This document shows, one piece after another, positions 11,473 to 22,329 of a stretch of DNA of 64,000 nucleotides (position 1 is its first letter; every line of letters starts with the position of its first letter). The notes below the pieces were generated by a model. That model saw nothing but the letters and a program-made list of their open reading frames with translations, was not told the origin of the DNA and did not search any database. Position numbers and translations under genes: made by a program. The stretch is from Rhinopithecus roxellana. Its lineage: Eukaryota > Chordata > Mammalia > Primates > Cercopithecidae. The stretch lies in NCBI RefSeq assembly GCF_007565055.1, contig NC_044558.1, positions 126,220,235-126,284,234 on the forward strand, read 5' to 3'.

Positions 11473-11597
11473 TATTCCTTCCAGGATAAACTATTAGCCA
11501 GATATGTAACAGAATAACCAGTCATTTTTATATGGCATTGTTATTCATTGCCCAGTTGAAAATTAAAGAATCGGTACCAAAAAAAAAAAAAAAAAAT
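11473..11597 (+). repeat. copy B of the unassigned ~103-bp repeat, with A19 tail
   Basis: 'tattccttccaggataaact' to 'aaagaatcggtacc' repeats copy A. This copy is followed by a run of 19 A (11579-11597), which suggests a retroposed origin with a poly(A) tail, although no clear target duplication is visible. Strand is inferred from the tail. Confidence 0.7.
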
Positions 11598-12419
11598 TTG
11601 TTTTAGGAAGAGGATCAGATGTCCTTTTTTAGCAATAATGAACAAGCAAGGTTGTGCTGTCAGCACAGTTTTTAAAATACCCTTTTGTCTTAAGTGGCAA
11701 GTGTATGCATCTAGACCATCTGAAAGTGGCACTAGAAGATGAAAATATAAATATAAAACAAGAAGAGGGCAGTAAAGGAATGAGGAGCAGGCAAAACATA
11801 ACCACGTGTTGGCAATTTCTAACTCTCTGGTCCAGGAGTACTCATTAATCACTCTAATCCACAGAAGTATAATGATTCTGAATATCTACATATGCCACAA
11901 ATTATCTAATACTGTTCCTGATTTACTAGGTGTGGAGTGGCCATATATAAAACCTGACTGTTACTCACATAAAATATTGGCCTGAGAATCTCAGACTTTG
12001 AAGCAAGTAGAAGATTTGGATGGAATACACCACACATTAATAAAACCATAATCTAGAGAAGGTAATAAATTGAGTTTTTAAACATGAGATACTCTAAACT
12101 CTGGCTTCAGTGGGGAAGATTTTTTTTTTTTTTTTTTTTTACTTCAAGTTATGCTGATTTAATTTCAAAATAAGCTTTTTTCAAGGCACTGGCCTTTGTA
12201 ATGAAGGTTAATATTACATGTTTACTAAAAAGCAGGGTTTTTTAAAACTCCTTACCTCATATAAACAATCGTAAGTCTTTTATTTTTTCCAGAAAAAATA
12301 TATATATTTCACTAAGTACTACTCACACGTATATCTGTAAATCTCAGAGGAATTTCCCCAAGCACTCTGGCTTCCCAAGTAGAAGATTGTTTCTCCTAGT
12401 TCAAGTCTCATTTCAGTGT
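11598..12419. other. unassigned sequence with a T21 tract
   Basis: No element recognised. A lone T run (12120-12140) is not attached to a visible Alu or L1. Opposed 64- and 103-codon frames near 11541-11852 are chance-length and partly encoded by the poly(A)/(T) runs. Confidence 0.45.
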
Positions 12420-12980
12420 TAGACTGGCTGTTATTTCATGGTGACTTGCCATCTTAATAGTATGTCTTCTAATCCATGAATGTGATATAGTTCTCCAACT
12501 TATTTAAGTCCTCTTCAATTTCACTCAACAGTGTTTTGTAGTTTTCTGTGTATAGGTTTTGGAAATGTAGAATAAAATTTATCCATGGGTATTCTATGGT
12601 TCTTTGTTATTATGAATTGTATTTTTTATCTCATTTTCCAATTGTTTTGCTGGTATATAGAAATATAATTTATTTACCTATATGGACCTGGAAAATTACG
12701 CCTTTGTTAAATTCAACTAGTTATATTAGTTGTTTTGCAGATTCCTTAGGATTTCTACATTTTAAAAAGAAAGTCATCTAAGAATAAATAATTTTGATTC
12801 TTTCCAACTTTGAATGCTTAATTTCCTTTTCTTATTGTATTACCCTGGTTACGCCTTTCAGTACAATGTCGGATAGAAGTAGTTAGCATGGAGATCCTTT
12901 CCTTGTTCTTCATCTTAAAGGAACAGCATTCAGTCTTTTGCAACTCAATAGGATGTTAGCCAGTAGGATTTCTACAAATA
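12420..12980 (-). mobile_element. old L1M fragment (ORF2, antisense)
   Basis: Reads as antisense ORF2 of an old L1: 'aacagtgttttgtagttttc', 'gctggtatatagaaatataat', '...cttaggatttctacatttt', '...gaacagcattcagtctttt', 'ggatgttagccagtaggat'. It is strongly diverged, with no intact frame. Confidence 0.75.
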
Positions 12981-12999
12981 GCCCACTGATCTTTTTAGA

Positions 13000-13520
13000 A
13001 TAATTAGATCTGGTCACTCCTTTGCCCAGTTCTCCAGTGGTTTCCCAAATCATTTAAAATACTTTCATAAATCCTTAAAGTGACCTACAAAATCTAGTTT
13101 TCTATGATCTCTCTGAATACAGATTCTCCCCTCCTCCCCGTGTCAGTCACCACATTGGGTGTTTTGCACGGGGCACTACCAACAGGCCACATCTCAGTAC
13201 TTTGGCCCTTCTTGTTCCTGCTCCCTGAAGTGCTTTTACCCCAGACAGCCACAGGGGTCACTCTTTCTTGTCTCTGCTATTTCTAAGATACAGAAATTTC
13301 ACCATACTAGCTTTCTTGACCAGTTTATATAAAACAGGAACCCCTTCCCTAGCTTGCCTAAGTATTTCTGTCTCCCTTATCCTGTTTATTTTTCTTCATA
13401 GAACCTATCACCATCTGACATATTGTATACTTCTTTCTGTATTTATTTACATGTCCTTTCCCACTATCATGTAAGATCATTGAGTGTGGGGACTTTTTCT
13501 GTGAGAAAAATGGAGCATAT
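13000..13520 (+). repeat. L2 LINE 3' region
   Basis: Recognisable L2 order: 'gatctggtcactcctttgcc', 'cagtggtttccc', 'tacaaaatctag...tatgatct', 'ttggcccttcttgttcctgc', 'cctgtttatttttcttcata', 'cctatcaccatctgacatat', '...gatcattgagtgtggggac'. This is the C-terminal RT/3' UTR part. The frames at 13104-13474 are remnants of it or chance. Confidence 0.85.
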
Positions 13521-13850
13521 AGTTTGTGTTTTAGAAGTAGTGAATGAATATATATATATATCTAATTTACATTTGGGTATAAATGACATCCTCCCTGCTA
13601 GTTGCTATATTGATAGGGATAATGGGTAGCAAAATCATTACTATCATCATCCACATAATTCAGAAATACTACAATCTTAAGTAATGTAAATCATACTATA
13701 ATCTTCTTAGTATTATAGTATGAGGATCGGGGTTTGGCAATTAAAGTAGGGAATGAGGCCAGATTCTGGGATATAACTACCAATGGCATAATTGTCATAA
13801 CTGAGTCCATGGAAGACATCTCATTTAACATCGTTTTTAAATTTCCTTTC

Positions 13851-13970
13851 AGTAGGGACAGGGTCTCACTGTGTTGCCCAGGCTGGTCTTGAACTCCTGA
13901 GCTCAAGCAGTCCTCCTGCCTCAGCCTTTCAAAGTGCTGGAATTACAGATGTGAGCCACCACACCAGGCC
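13851..13970 (-). repeat. FLAM (free left Alu monomer), antisense
   Basis: A single Alu-like monomer from 'gacagggtctcactgtgttg' to 'gagccaccacaccaggcc', with no right monomer and a degenerate T-rich start. Confidence 0.8.
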
Positions 13971-14080
13971 CCTATTGCCATCTAGGAGACCCATTTTTCT
14001 CAATTTAATATTTCAAGAAATAACTGCTGTGAACTTCGGCAACCCCACATCTCTTTCTAATTGATCATTAACAATGATTT

Positions 14081-14378
14081 TTTAATTTTCATTAGACACA
14101 GGGTCTTCCTCTGTTGCCCAGGCTGCAGTGCAATGGTGCTATCATAGCTCACTGCAGCCTCAAATTTCTGGGCTCAAGCGATCCTTCTGCCTCTGCCTCC
14201 TGAGTGGCTAGGACTACAGGTGCACAACATGACATCTGGCTATTTTTTAAAATTTTTTATAGAGGTGGGGGTCTCACAAAGTTGCCCAGGCTGGTCTCCA
14301 ACACTAGGCCTCAAGGTGTACTCCTGCCTTGGCCTCTCAAAGTGCTGAGATTACAGGCATAAGCCATCTCGCCTGGCC
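14081..14378 (-). mobile_element. AluJ element, antisense
   Basis: A dimeric Alu of old type ('ctgcagtgcaatggtgctat', 'cactgcagcctcaaatttc'). The target duplication is 'aacaatgattt' (14070-14080) and 'aacaatggttt' (14379-14389). Confidence 0.88.
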
Positions 14379-14389
14379 AACAATGGTTT

Positions 14390-15191
14390 CTGAAAGCACT
14401 GTTGATTGTAAAGCTTACATTAAATAAAGACTCTCGTTCCGCAGAGCTGTGTATGGCCCACTCTGGCAAATACTTAACAATTGTTTACCCTTATGAATTC
14501 TTGAATTCGGCTCTCAACTAGACCAATCTGGAGTATCTGTTATCTTATTTCTTATAAGGTGATCTATTTTTCAATATTAAAATGCTCCTAGTTCATCAGT
14601 TACATTGGAGGTGACTTCTAAGTTCTGTTACTGATCTGTAGGGAATGTTATGAGGACTCTCAAAACCTTAAAAATAGATGAACAAATGTTACTCCTGAAG
14701 GAATACCTGCAAAAGGGATCTGTCAGCAATGGAAGCAGAGAGAAAGGAAGGTTACAAGAGTTAACATTACACCCCTACAAAAGAAATCCCCAGCTTAGTG
14801 ACTGGATCGGCTTTGTTCCATAGTTGTGTATAACCCATTTATTGTGGAAATTAATGCATGAAACAATATATAACAAAATATATTGATATATATAACAAAA
14901 TATTGAATGCATGTTGTTAAAACTTTCTGATTATAATGGTGTGCAAAAGAGAATAAACTACCCAGAGAATCAAAGTGGTCTTGTCACCTGTTTCTCTCTT
15001 CCTTTCATATTTTTAATACAATTTTACAGGATTTTACTGTCATGCCATATCAGGGGAGTCAAGTCTAGACAAAGATAACCTATACTCCTGGATGAACATT
15101 CTGAACAAGATTTATGTAAGATATAGAAAAGCTCTTATTTTATTGCAATATGGCCAGCTTTATAGTAGGTCTTAGGAGCTGATAAAAATGG
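14390..15191. other. unassigned AT-rich sequence
   Basis: No repeat recognised apart from short (TA)-rich runs near 14870-14905. Confidence 0.45.
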
Positions 15192-15199
15192 GTGACTTC

Positions 15200-15513
15200 G
15201 GGTCAGGAGCAGCGGCTCACACCTGCAATTCCAGCACTTTGGGAGGCTGAGGCAGGTGGATCATGTGAGCCCAGGAGTTCAAGAACAGCCTGGGCAACAT
15301 AGTGAGACTCTGTCTGTACAAAAAATATAAAAATTAGCGGGGCGTGGAGATGCACACATGTAATCCCAGCCATTCGGGAGGTTGAGGTGGGAGGTTGAGG
15401 CAGGAGAATCGCTTAAACCTGGGAGGTGGAGGCTGCAGTGAGCCAATATTTCACCACTGTCCTCCAGCCTGGGTGCCAGAGTGAGACTCTGTCTCAAAGA
15501 AAAAAAAAAAAAA
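15200..15513 (+). mobile_element. Alu (AluJ/Sx type)
   Basis: Complete Alu with A-tail and an 8-bp target duplication 'gtgacttc' (15192-15199 and 15514-15521). The right arm contains a small internal repeat ('gaggttgaggtgg' followed by 'gaggttgaggcagg'). Confidence 0.9.
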
Positions 15514-15521
15514 GTGACTTC

Positions 15522-16261
15522 ATTTCATGTGTAGTTCATATAAATAAGTTCAATTTATAAGATCTTTCCCCCGGAAAGTGGTGATCTACTTAAGAATCCG
15601 TGGTCACAATTTTGGTACTGGCTACTGAGTGGCTAAAGTCTCAGAGAAGAAGGCCCTTTTTAAAGCAAGACTTAGCAATCAATGCACATGCACATGTTGG
15701 AAGTACTTGACATAGTCTTTATTTGAAACGTTTTATTTAAAACAACCATTTACTAATTGCTCTTGATTGTCAGTCTCTGCAGCTGGATTACTTTTCCCAG
15801 TCTGCATGGTATATCATCTCACAAGAAAGGACTGTGATTTTGTTTCATCTGCTGATGACATCGATAAACTACATAGTAAATCACCACTACTATGTTGTTT
15901 CGAGAAAGTATAGTGAGTTCACTAGAAACCATATCATGCACTGTATTATTTTTTATTTTTTGACTAAATTAGGAAACAGCCATTTTTATTGACTAGGTGG
16001 AATTTAACATATAACATAATAATCATGATGATTAGCCCCAAACTGAAAACAACACTGAGACATGCCACTCTCATTCCACAATGATTTTTAAAAATATTTT
16101 CTACTTAGATGTATATAAATAATAGGTACCAGCATGATACTGAGACCATCCTGAGAGAATAGACCCACACATTCCTTCAGGATAAAATGTATCTGAGAAA
16201 ACTGAAACATCTCCTAATTATAAAACAGTTGTTAACTAGCTCTAGGCTCTAATTTTAATGC
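15522..16261. other. unassigned sequence
   Basis: No recognised repeat or exon. Confidence 0.45.
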
Positions 16262-16385
16262 AAAATACAAACTTTAGTCACTTACTCGTGTATGATTGAA
16301 GATTTATCTTTTGCTGATTCTATTTTAACAGAAATAATCCTCATAAAGAATGAAGAAGCAGCCAAAAAAAAGTCTTAAAGGAGAA
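16262..16385 (+). repeat. left arm of a 124-bp inverted duplication
   Basis: This segment ('aaaatacaaactttagtca' ... 'gtcttaaaggagaa') is the reverse complement of 16847-17124 once the BC200 retrocopy is removed. By eye the arms differ at about five bases plus one indel. This arm lacks the retrocopy and so preserves the empty target site. Confidence 0.92.
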
Positions 16386-16807
16386 TTTGAAAATAGATAT
16401 CTTGGTAGCAGGAAAGAATATATAATTTATGGGTAAACATCTTTTGAACATTTTTATGTAATCAAACTTTAGTAGGAAAAGCAATGTCCAATAACAATTG
16501 AATTGACTATTGAACATTATTTCTCTAAATGTAAAATAAATATAGAAGTATTCTTTCTCCATCATAGAAACTGACTTAGCTTTTCTATTTTTATTCATAT
16601 ATTTATATTCACCTCCCATTATTTTGTTTTACAAAGAAGTTGAGGCACATGATGAAGCTGCTGTATATGATATGATTACAAAAACTAAGGTATTTTAGGA
16701 ACTATCATTGATAATGTTTATGTTTATTAACAAAATAAATCTAGCATTCTTGAGCACATCAAAGTTAAATTAAGTTCAAGTTATGCAGTTAAGCCTTAGA
16801 ATACAAT
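16386..16807. other. spacer between inverted arms, unassigned
   Basis: No repeat recognised. The antisense 92-codon frame at 16341-16619 is AT-rich and chance-length. Confidence 0.45.
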
Positions 16808-16846
16808 GGATAAAGATCAGTATCTCAGGTTCTGTAGAATCTCAGG

Positions 16847-17124
16847 TTCTCCTTTAAGGCTCTTTTTGGCTGCCTCTTCATTCTTTATGAGGATTATTTC
16901 TGTTAAAATAAAATCAACAGCCAGGTGCGGTGGCTCACGCCTATAATCCCAGCTCTCAGGGAGGCAGAGGCGGGAGGATAGCTTGAGCCCATGAGTTCGA
17001 GACTTGCCTGGGTAATATAGCGAGACCCCATTGTCCACAAAAAGGAAAAAAAAAAAAAAAGACAAAAATCAACAAAAGATAAATCTTCAATCATACACGA
17101 GTAAGTGACTAAAGTTTGTATTTT
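16847..17124 (-). repeat. right arm of the inverted duplication, split by a BC200 retrocopy
   Basis: The reverse complement of 16262-16385, interrupted between 16918 and 17065. The 51 bp to the right of the insertion (17074-17124) are identical to the left arm. Confidence 0.92.
16919..17064 (+). pseudogene. BCYRN1: BC200 RNA (BCYRN1) retropseudogene
   Basis: BC200 is an anthropoid-specific neuronal translational-control RNA made of an Alu left monomer, an A-rich region and a unique C-rich 3' domain. This copy shows features specific to BC200 rather than ordinary FLAM/Alu: 'cccagctctcagggaggc' (where Alu has the cactttggga form), 'gcgggaggatagcttgagcc', 'atatagcgagacccc', and 'caaaaaggaaaaaa...gac' of the A-rich domain. 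It ends inside the A-rich part, so the 3' unique domain is missing. A 9-bp target duplication 'aaaatcaac' (16910-16918 and 17065-17073) shows L1-type retroposition. The symbol names the parent gene; this is a 3'-truncated processed copy and not the functional locus. Confidence 0.85.
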
Positions 17125-17164
17125 ATTTCAGGTTCTCTAGAACCTGAGATACTGGTCTTTATCC

Positions 17165-18259
17165 AGCCAGAAGATAGAATTAATTCTTAGCATATATACT
17201 TTTCAGTCATGAAGTTCATAAAAAAGACTTAATTTGATTTTAAAACTTCATAATTAGATTAACTCTATCATCAGATATGTCTTCGATTATTCTCATTTAC
17301 ATGAATTTGCTCTCATCTATCATGGTATAGATTTATCTATCCTGTGTGCTACTTTATCCTTTGTGATCTGTTGGGGTTTCACAAATCAGTTCATATCACC
17401 TAAATTGATCAATCTGAATTTGATTATAGAGCTAAGGGAAGGCAACACACCTATAGAATACTGTTTTAATCCATTCGGCCATATATTTATTATAGCAGCT
17501 ATTTAGTTTATACTAATGAAAACCTCTAAGCCTAATAAATTATAAATATCTTAAATTTGAGCACTTGAAACTGAATGAGAATCTGAATTTAACCTCATTT
17601 TGTGTTCATACAAAGACTAAAGAGCTAAAAATTGGTCTAAAAATTTTGCATCCATTATTCATATCCAGTTAGTGTTCTGCTATTATGCCCAGAAGAAAGT
17701 GATTAATGTATGGCAAGCACCAAGGTCAAATTTATTTTGGGTACAAAGTAATGTACCTCTATATTTCAGACTGCTGTCATGGCATGAATTCTTAATATCC
17801 TCATAACATTAACTTTATGTTCAGTCACAATTTAGAAAGTATTAATGTTTATACCATGTTAAGATATAGAAACAATTGGAGATACAGAACAAAAAAAAAA
17901 CTATCAACTAGTTATATTTCAAATAGTGTATTTTTTTAAGTGATTATACTGTACATCAGTTTTTAAAATATTTCAGGTATGTAATAGCTTTTTCCTGTCC
18001 CAGAAGCCTGGCCTGTGGAAAAGAAAAAACACCGTCACTTCCACTTCTAATCTCACTCTATTTTCAAATAACCTTAGCATAACACAGCTTTAGCTCATTA
18101 ACTATAGATATCCATCACTTTTCAAATTAGATATGCTTCACTGAATTTGGCTGCAATGCGAATTTATACAGATTTAAGTCCGATATTTTTCAGTGACCTC
18201 CCAAATATAATAGAACATGTGATTTCATTGAAAAGTTCATTCTGTCAACTCTGGACACA
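17165..18259. other. unassigned AT-rich sequence
   Basis: No repeat or exon recognised over about 1.1 kb; AT-rich and free of long frames. Confidence 0.5.
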
Positions 18260-18845
18260 AAGCATGTTACAGGTGTGGTGAGAACATGGCCGCCAGAGGC
18301 CAGGGAGCACTTGCCACGGAGCACTGTATGTTTCCAAAGGCCCTCAGCTCTGGCTGCTGAGGGAAAAGCCCCTGGGCCTCATGCCCCTCAGGGTGAGAGC
18401 TGCAGGTCCTGACACCCACCAGTCCAGATAGGGCTGCATGGAGGCCTGGGGTAGAAACAGTTTCCCCAGTCGGAAAACTCAGCTTTGGTCCAGAGCCGAC
18501 TCAAAACTCCCTGAATAGACTCAGGTAGGCTAATGGTCAAGGGCACAATTCTTAAATCTAAAATCCTAAAATTCAAAAAGTTGTAAAGCTCCAAACCCTT
18601 TTGGCAGCAAAGCTGAAATGACCTGAATCATTTGGCTGCAAAACATGACCTGAACTGGTGTGAGGCTGTTTATAGACATTATTTATCTCACGTTAGGTGA
18701 ACATTATTGTTTTTCTGCCAAAATATGAATCTGTTTGATTACAGGGAGCCCCAGACCTTGCTGGGACTTTTTGCATAGTACATGATATTTGCACTCTGTT
18801 GTCTTCTAAATTCTGATACCCAAAATATATGTGGCACCAAGGCAT
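18260..18845. repeat. GC-richer block and possible Tigger-like DNA transposon remnant
   Basis: 18260-18500 is clearly GC-richer than its surroundings and has few CpG. 18540-18845 contains 'aatctaaaatcctaaaattc' and '...gcaccaaggcatttggatga', which vaguely resemble Tigger-type inverted termini, with '...gaacattattgtttttctg' between. The family is not assigned and the resemblance is weak. Confidence 0.3.
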
Positions 18846-18899
18846 TTGGATGAGAAATAGGAAAATAATATCTTCTGAAATTATGTGGAAATGAATTTA

Positions 18900-18995
18900 A
18901 CTATTGCAACCTACTGCTACGTATTAATTATATGACTTTGGATAAGTTACCTAATGTCCTTAACCTTGTTCTTATCTTTAAAAAGTGAGGAAATC
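18900..18995 (+). repeat. MIR fragment
   Basis: 'tatgactttggataagttac' followed by 'ctaatgtccttaacc' and 'tctttaaaaagtgagg' follows the MIR core in sense orientation. Confidence 0.65.
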
Positions 18996-19844
18996 AAATA
19001 GTGCTCAAATGCTTTGATGGTATTTGCCTAACTTGGGAATCAGTTTTCCAACACTACCTTTTCCTAAAAATCACTTCCCTCTCCCTGCCTCTGCCCTCAC
19101 TAAATATCAGAACTCAATGGCTTATGGGGAGATCCCTACATGCACAGTATTCCAAATGTTGCTCGTGTCCTTTTGTCTAGATATTTACAATGTCTAGTAG
19201 AGTTAAACCACAACAGCGTATTTATCTGTTTTACCACAATCTAGATGTGTGTTTCTCAAGACAAGAATCGTGGTGTTTCGCACCTGCACATGTGGTTGGG
19301 AGGAAAAGACTATAGTCTCAGAATGTGAAATATGACTATCCCAAATAAAAAATAGATAGCAGAGAATGAGCAGGGAAATTCATATCCACCAGAGGCTGGA
19401 GACCACCTCAGCCCAATTTCTAAATCCACTAGATTTACAAACTTTTCTCTACGGTGAGCTCCGTCTAAATCCACCCCACTCCCGCTGTCTTGATGTTAAC
19501 TGGCAAGGAGGGGCTCTGTGAAACTCACATGGGGAAAGAAACTTACCCTACTGGGCAGAAAAGAAAAGTCTAGTTCCCAGTTAGCAAATATCAAGAAGAG
19601 GTTTCCATCATTGTCCAAGAAAATGGTGAACATCCATAGAAGTTCAGTTTTTATCCAGGAAAGCCAAACACTATGGACCTTTTCTGGTTTTTGATATTTT
19701 AACCAGCTCTATGAGCTATGAAGACTCAGTTCACAGAAAGATGGACTCAGAAAAATGTCCAATAAATGTTTCTCTGATACTAAACGTAACATGTTCAGTA
19801 GTGAAAGGTGTAGCATATAAAGATAATCTGAGTGTCTGGAGAGA
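18996..19844. other. unassigned sequence
   Basis: No recognised repeat. A weak L2-like flavour near 19060-19280 is not strong enough to call. Confidence 0.4.
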
Positions 19845-19975
19845 CCTGAGAAATTATCTAAGATCATTTAACAAATAAAAAACTGAAGCTCAGAGAAGAC
19901 TAGTAACTTGATTAAACTTACAGAGCTGGTAAAAGCAAGAGCCAGAAGAACTCAAATCCTTCTGTTCATTGGGAA
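19845..19975 (-). repeat. MIR fragment (antisense)
   Basis: 'aaaaaactgaagctcagaga' then 'gtaacttgattaaacttaca' and 'gagctggtaaaagcaagagcc' matches the reverse strand of the MIR core. Confidence 0.8.
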
Positions 19976-20685
19976 AATAATAAATAAGTGACAGCCTGTG
20001 TCTCCACTGAAAAATATTTGTATTAAAAATAACTATCCTTGGACACAGAGTAGTGGTGGTGTGTGGGCAGTGGAGTTGGAGACCTAGCGCTAGAAGTGGT
20101 TCTTCCAGTAACTTAGGCAAAGCAAAAATCTAAGGCCCTTCCAGTTGTGAGGTGTTCTGATGCCATGGTTACATGGGTTCTTTCCCAGTAACATCAAAGT
20201 AATATAATCTCCAACGATAAGAACCAAAGAAGACATCTCATCTTATAAGAATCTGATCCAATGGCTTTAAACATTAAATGGAATATTAAATAGAAGAGAT
20301 TTTAGCCTGATGCTCGAGATTTGAATGTATGGTATATTTAAACCCCTGGCCAAATATATTTTTTAAATTATAAAAAAAGATATTTTCTCTGCTGGGAAAT
20401 TATTAGGGATTCTAATTTTATGCATACCGCAAGTCTTCAACTATTTATGACTGTTCAAAAGAAGCCATGCTGAGCTTCTCTGTCAATGACTTCTAATCAG
20501 AGAAGCCTTCTATATGCTTAGCATAAATAGGTGATGAGAGCAATGAAAGGGCATCACCGTTTGTCACAACACTTGACATTTAATATTACTGTCACAGATG
20601 CAGGCCTCCTGGGAGAGGAAAGGAGAAGTTATTAAGAAAAGGGACTTAAGAATACTTTATAAAATCCTACCCTCTTCATTTTATT

Positions 20686-20724
<39 letters not shown>

Positions 20725-21995
20725 CAACTCACCCTGTTTGGAGAACCCCACCTCCTTTTTCCTTGCTTATGTCAATTTCATTCTTTCTACTTTTCCCATT
20801 GGCTTGTGCTTCCTCCTGTTAAATTGACATGCCATGAATCTTTTAGATATCAATTCTCAGTAGAAATCCTTCAGTATTATTGAAGACCGTGTGCTTGCTT
20901 ATTTGAACTTTATTATTTTTTCCCTCTACATACTATTTACTTCAAACCATGTAATAGACTTTAAAACATGTGTTCACATTATCTTTGGGGGAAGTACTCT
21001 TACCCCATGGGACGGTATAACAGCAAGCTTCACTCAAAGACTCTTATAAAACATTAGGGGGTGATTATTTGAATTACAAAGGACTTTGTAAAAGCTACTC
21101 CCTTGGTGCATTTAAGTGTTTATTTACTGAACTCTGTTATGAAGAAAGTGGCTTAAGTAGCCACTGCCAAATGGCGGCCAGTCATAAGAGAAAAGGCAGC
21201 TAGGACAAGACAGGGTAATCAGCAGGAAAATGGTATTGCCTTGCAGTTAGTATGCATCTCATCATTTAGGCAAAGCAAAATATTCCTATAGATACCGTAG
21301 TCCAGTTCAACTTAAATAGGAAAAGTACTAACTATAGGTGTGAAATGATCCTGCTACTTCTGGTTGATTCCATGCTATCCATGAAGTATAGTTTAATTGT
21401 TGCCAAGAAACAGAAAAGGAGCCTTTCAAAAACCGATTGGACACTATAGTATATCTTACGTATTAAACTTATAGTTCCTTTCCATACTGTTAATGATCCA
21501 ACCTGTCTTAAGCCCTATTGAGGCAAATTGAAACAGACATTACTCTGTAAAGTAAGCAATGATTATGACTGCTTTTAATAATGTATTATTCATATCTTAC
21601 AGAATCAAGGACTTCTTATACGCAGTGGATTTTTTAATCTCAAGGATGACAATATCAGAAAAAGTATGTTAAATAACACATGTACTACATGAATATATTA
21701 TATTCTGAATTTGAGGAAAAATTATTCCTGTAAATAATATTTTGCCCTTTCATGTTAATAATCATTTAGATGGGTGAGCAACTAAGACTAGCATTGGTGA
21801 TTCAGAGGGGCATTGAGGAGATCACGCTGAGCTTGGAATTGCAGTTTATGAGAGAAAGCATGGTTCAAGAATGGATGATCTAGGCAGAGACCAGAATCAT
21901 ATAACATTTCATGAATTTACTAAATGAGAACATATAAAAAGCTCACTCACAAAGTTGGATATTAGTTTTGAACCCAGACACAATGCATACTTACT
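19976..21995. other. unassigned sequence with a T30 tract
   Basis: About 2 kb with no recognised family. The only strong local feature is an uninterrupted run of 30 T at 20689-20718 with no Alu or L1 attached. Confidence 0.45.
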
Positions 21996-22010
21996 GAAAT
22001 TAGAATTACT

Positions 22011-22316
22011 GGCCAGGCACAGTGGCCCACGCCTGTAATCCCAGCACTTTGGGAAGCCGGGGTGGGCAGTTCACCTGAGGCTGGGAGTTGGAGACCAGCC
22101 TGACCAACATGGAGAAACCCCGTCTCTACTAAAAATACAAAATTAGCCAGGTATAGTGGTGCATGCCTGTAATCCCAGCTACTTGGGAGGCTGAGGCAGG
22201 AGAATCGCTTGAACCCGGGAGGTAGAGGTTGCAGTGAGCCAAGATTGTGCCATTGCATGGCAGCCTGGGAAACAAGAGTGAAACTCTGTCTCAAAAAAAA
22301 AAAAAAAAAAGAGAGA
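22011..22316 (+). mobile_element. AluSx-type element
   Basis: Complete Alu with A18 tail. The perfect 13-bp target duplication 'gaaattagaatta' lies at 21996-22008 and 22317-22329. Confidence 0.93.
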
Positions 22317-22329
22317 GAAATTAGAATTA

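Larger units (their letters stand above)
16808..17164. repeat. block bounded by 26-bp inverted repeats
   Basis: 'ggataaagatcagtatctc' at 16808 (through 16833) is mirrored by 'gagatactggtctttatcc' ending at 17164 (from 17139), with one mismatch. The pair brackets exactly the right arm of the inverted duplication. No flanking target duplication is evident, so it is not clearly a transposon. Confidence 0.85.

Noticed and set aside
16808..17164. Firm call as a new DNA transposon
   Set aside because: The 26-bp inverted ends are real, but there is no target duplication and no second copy in the window.
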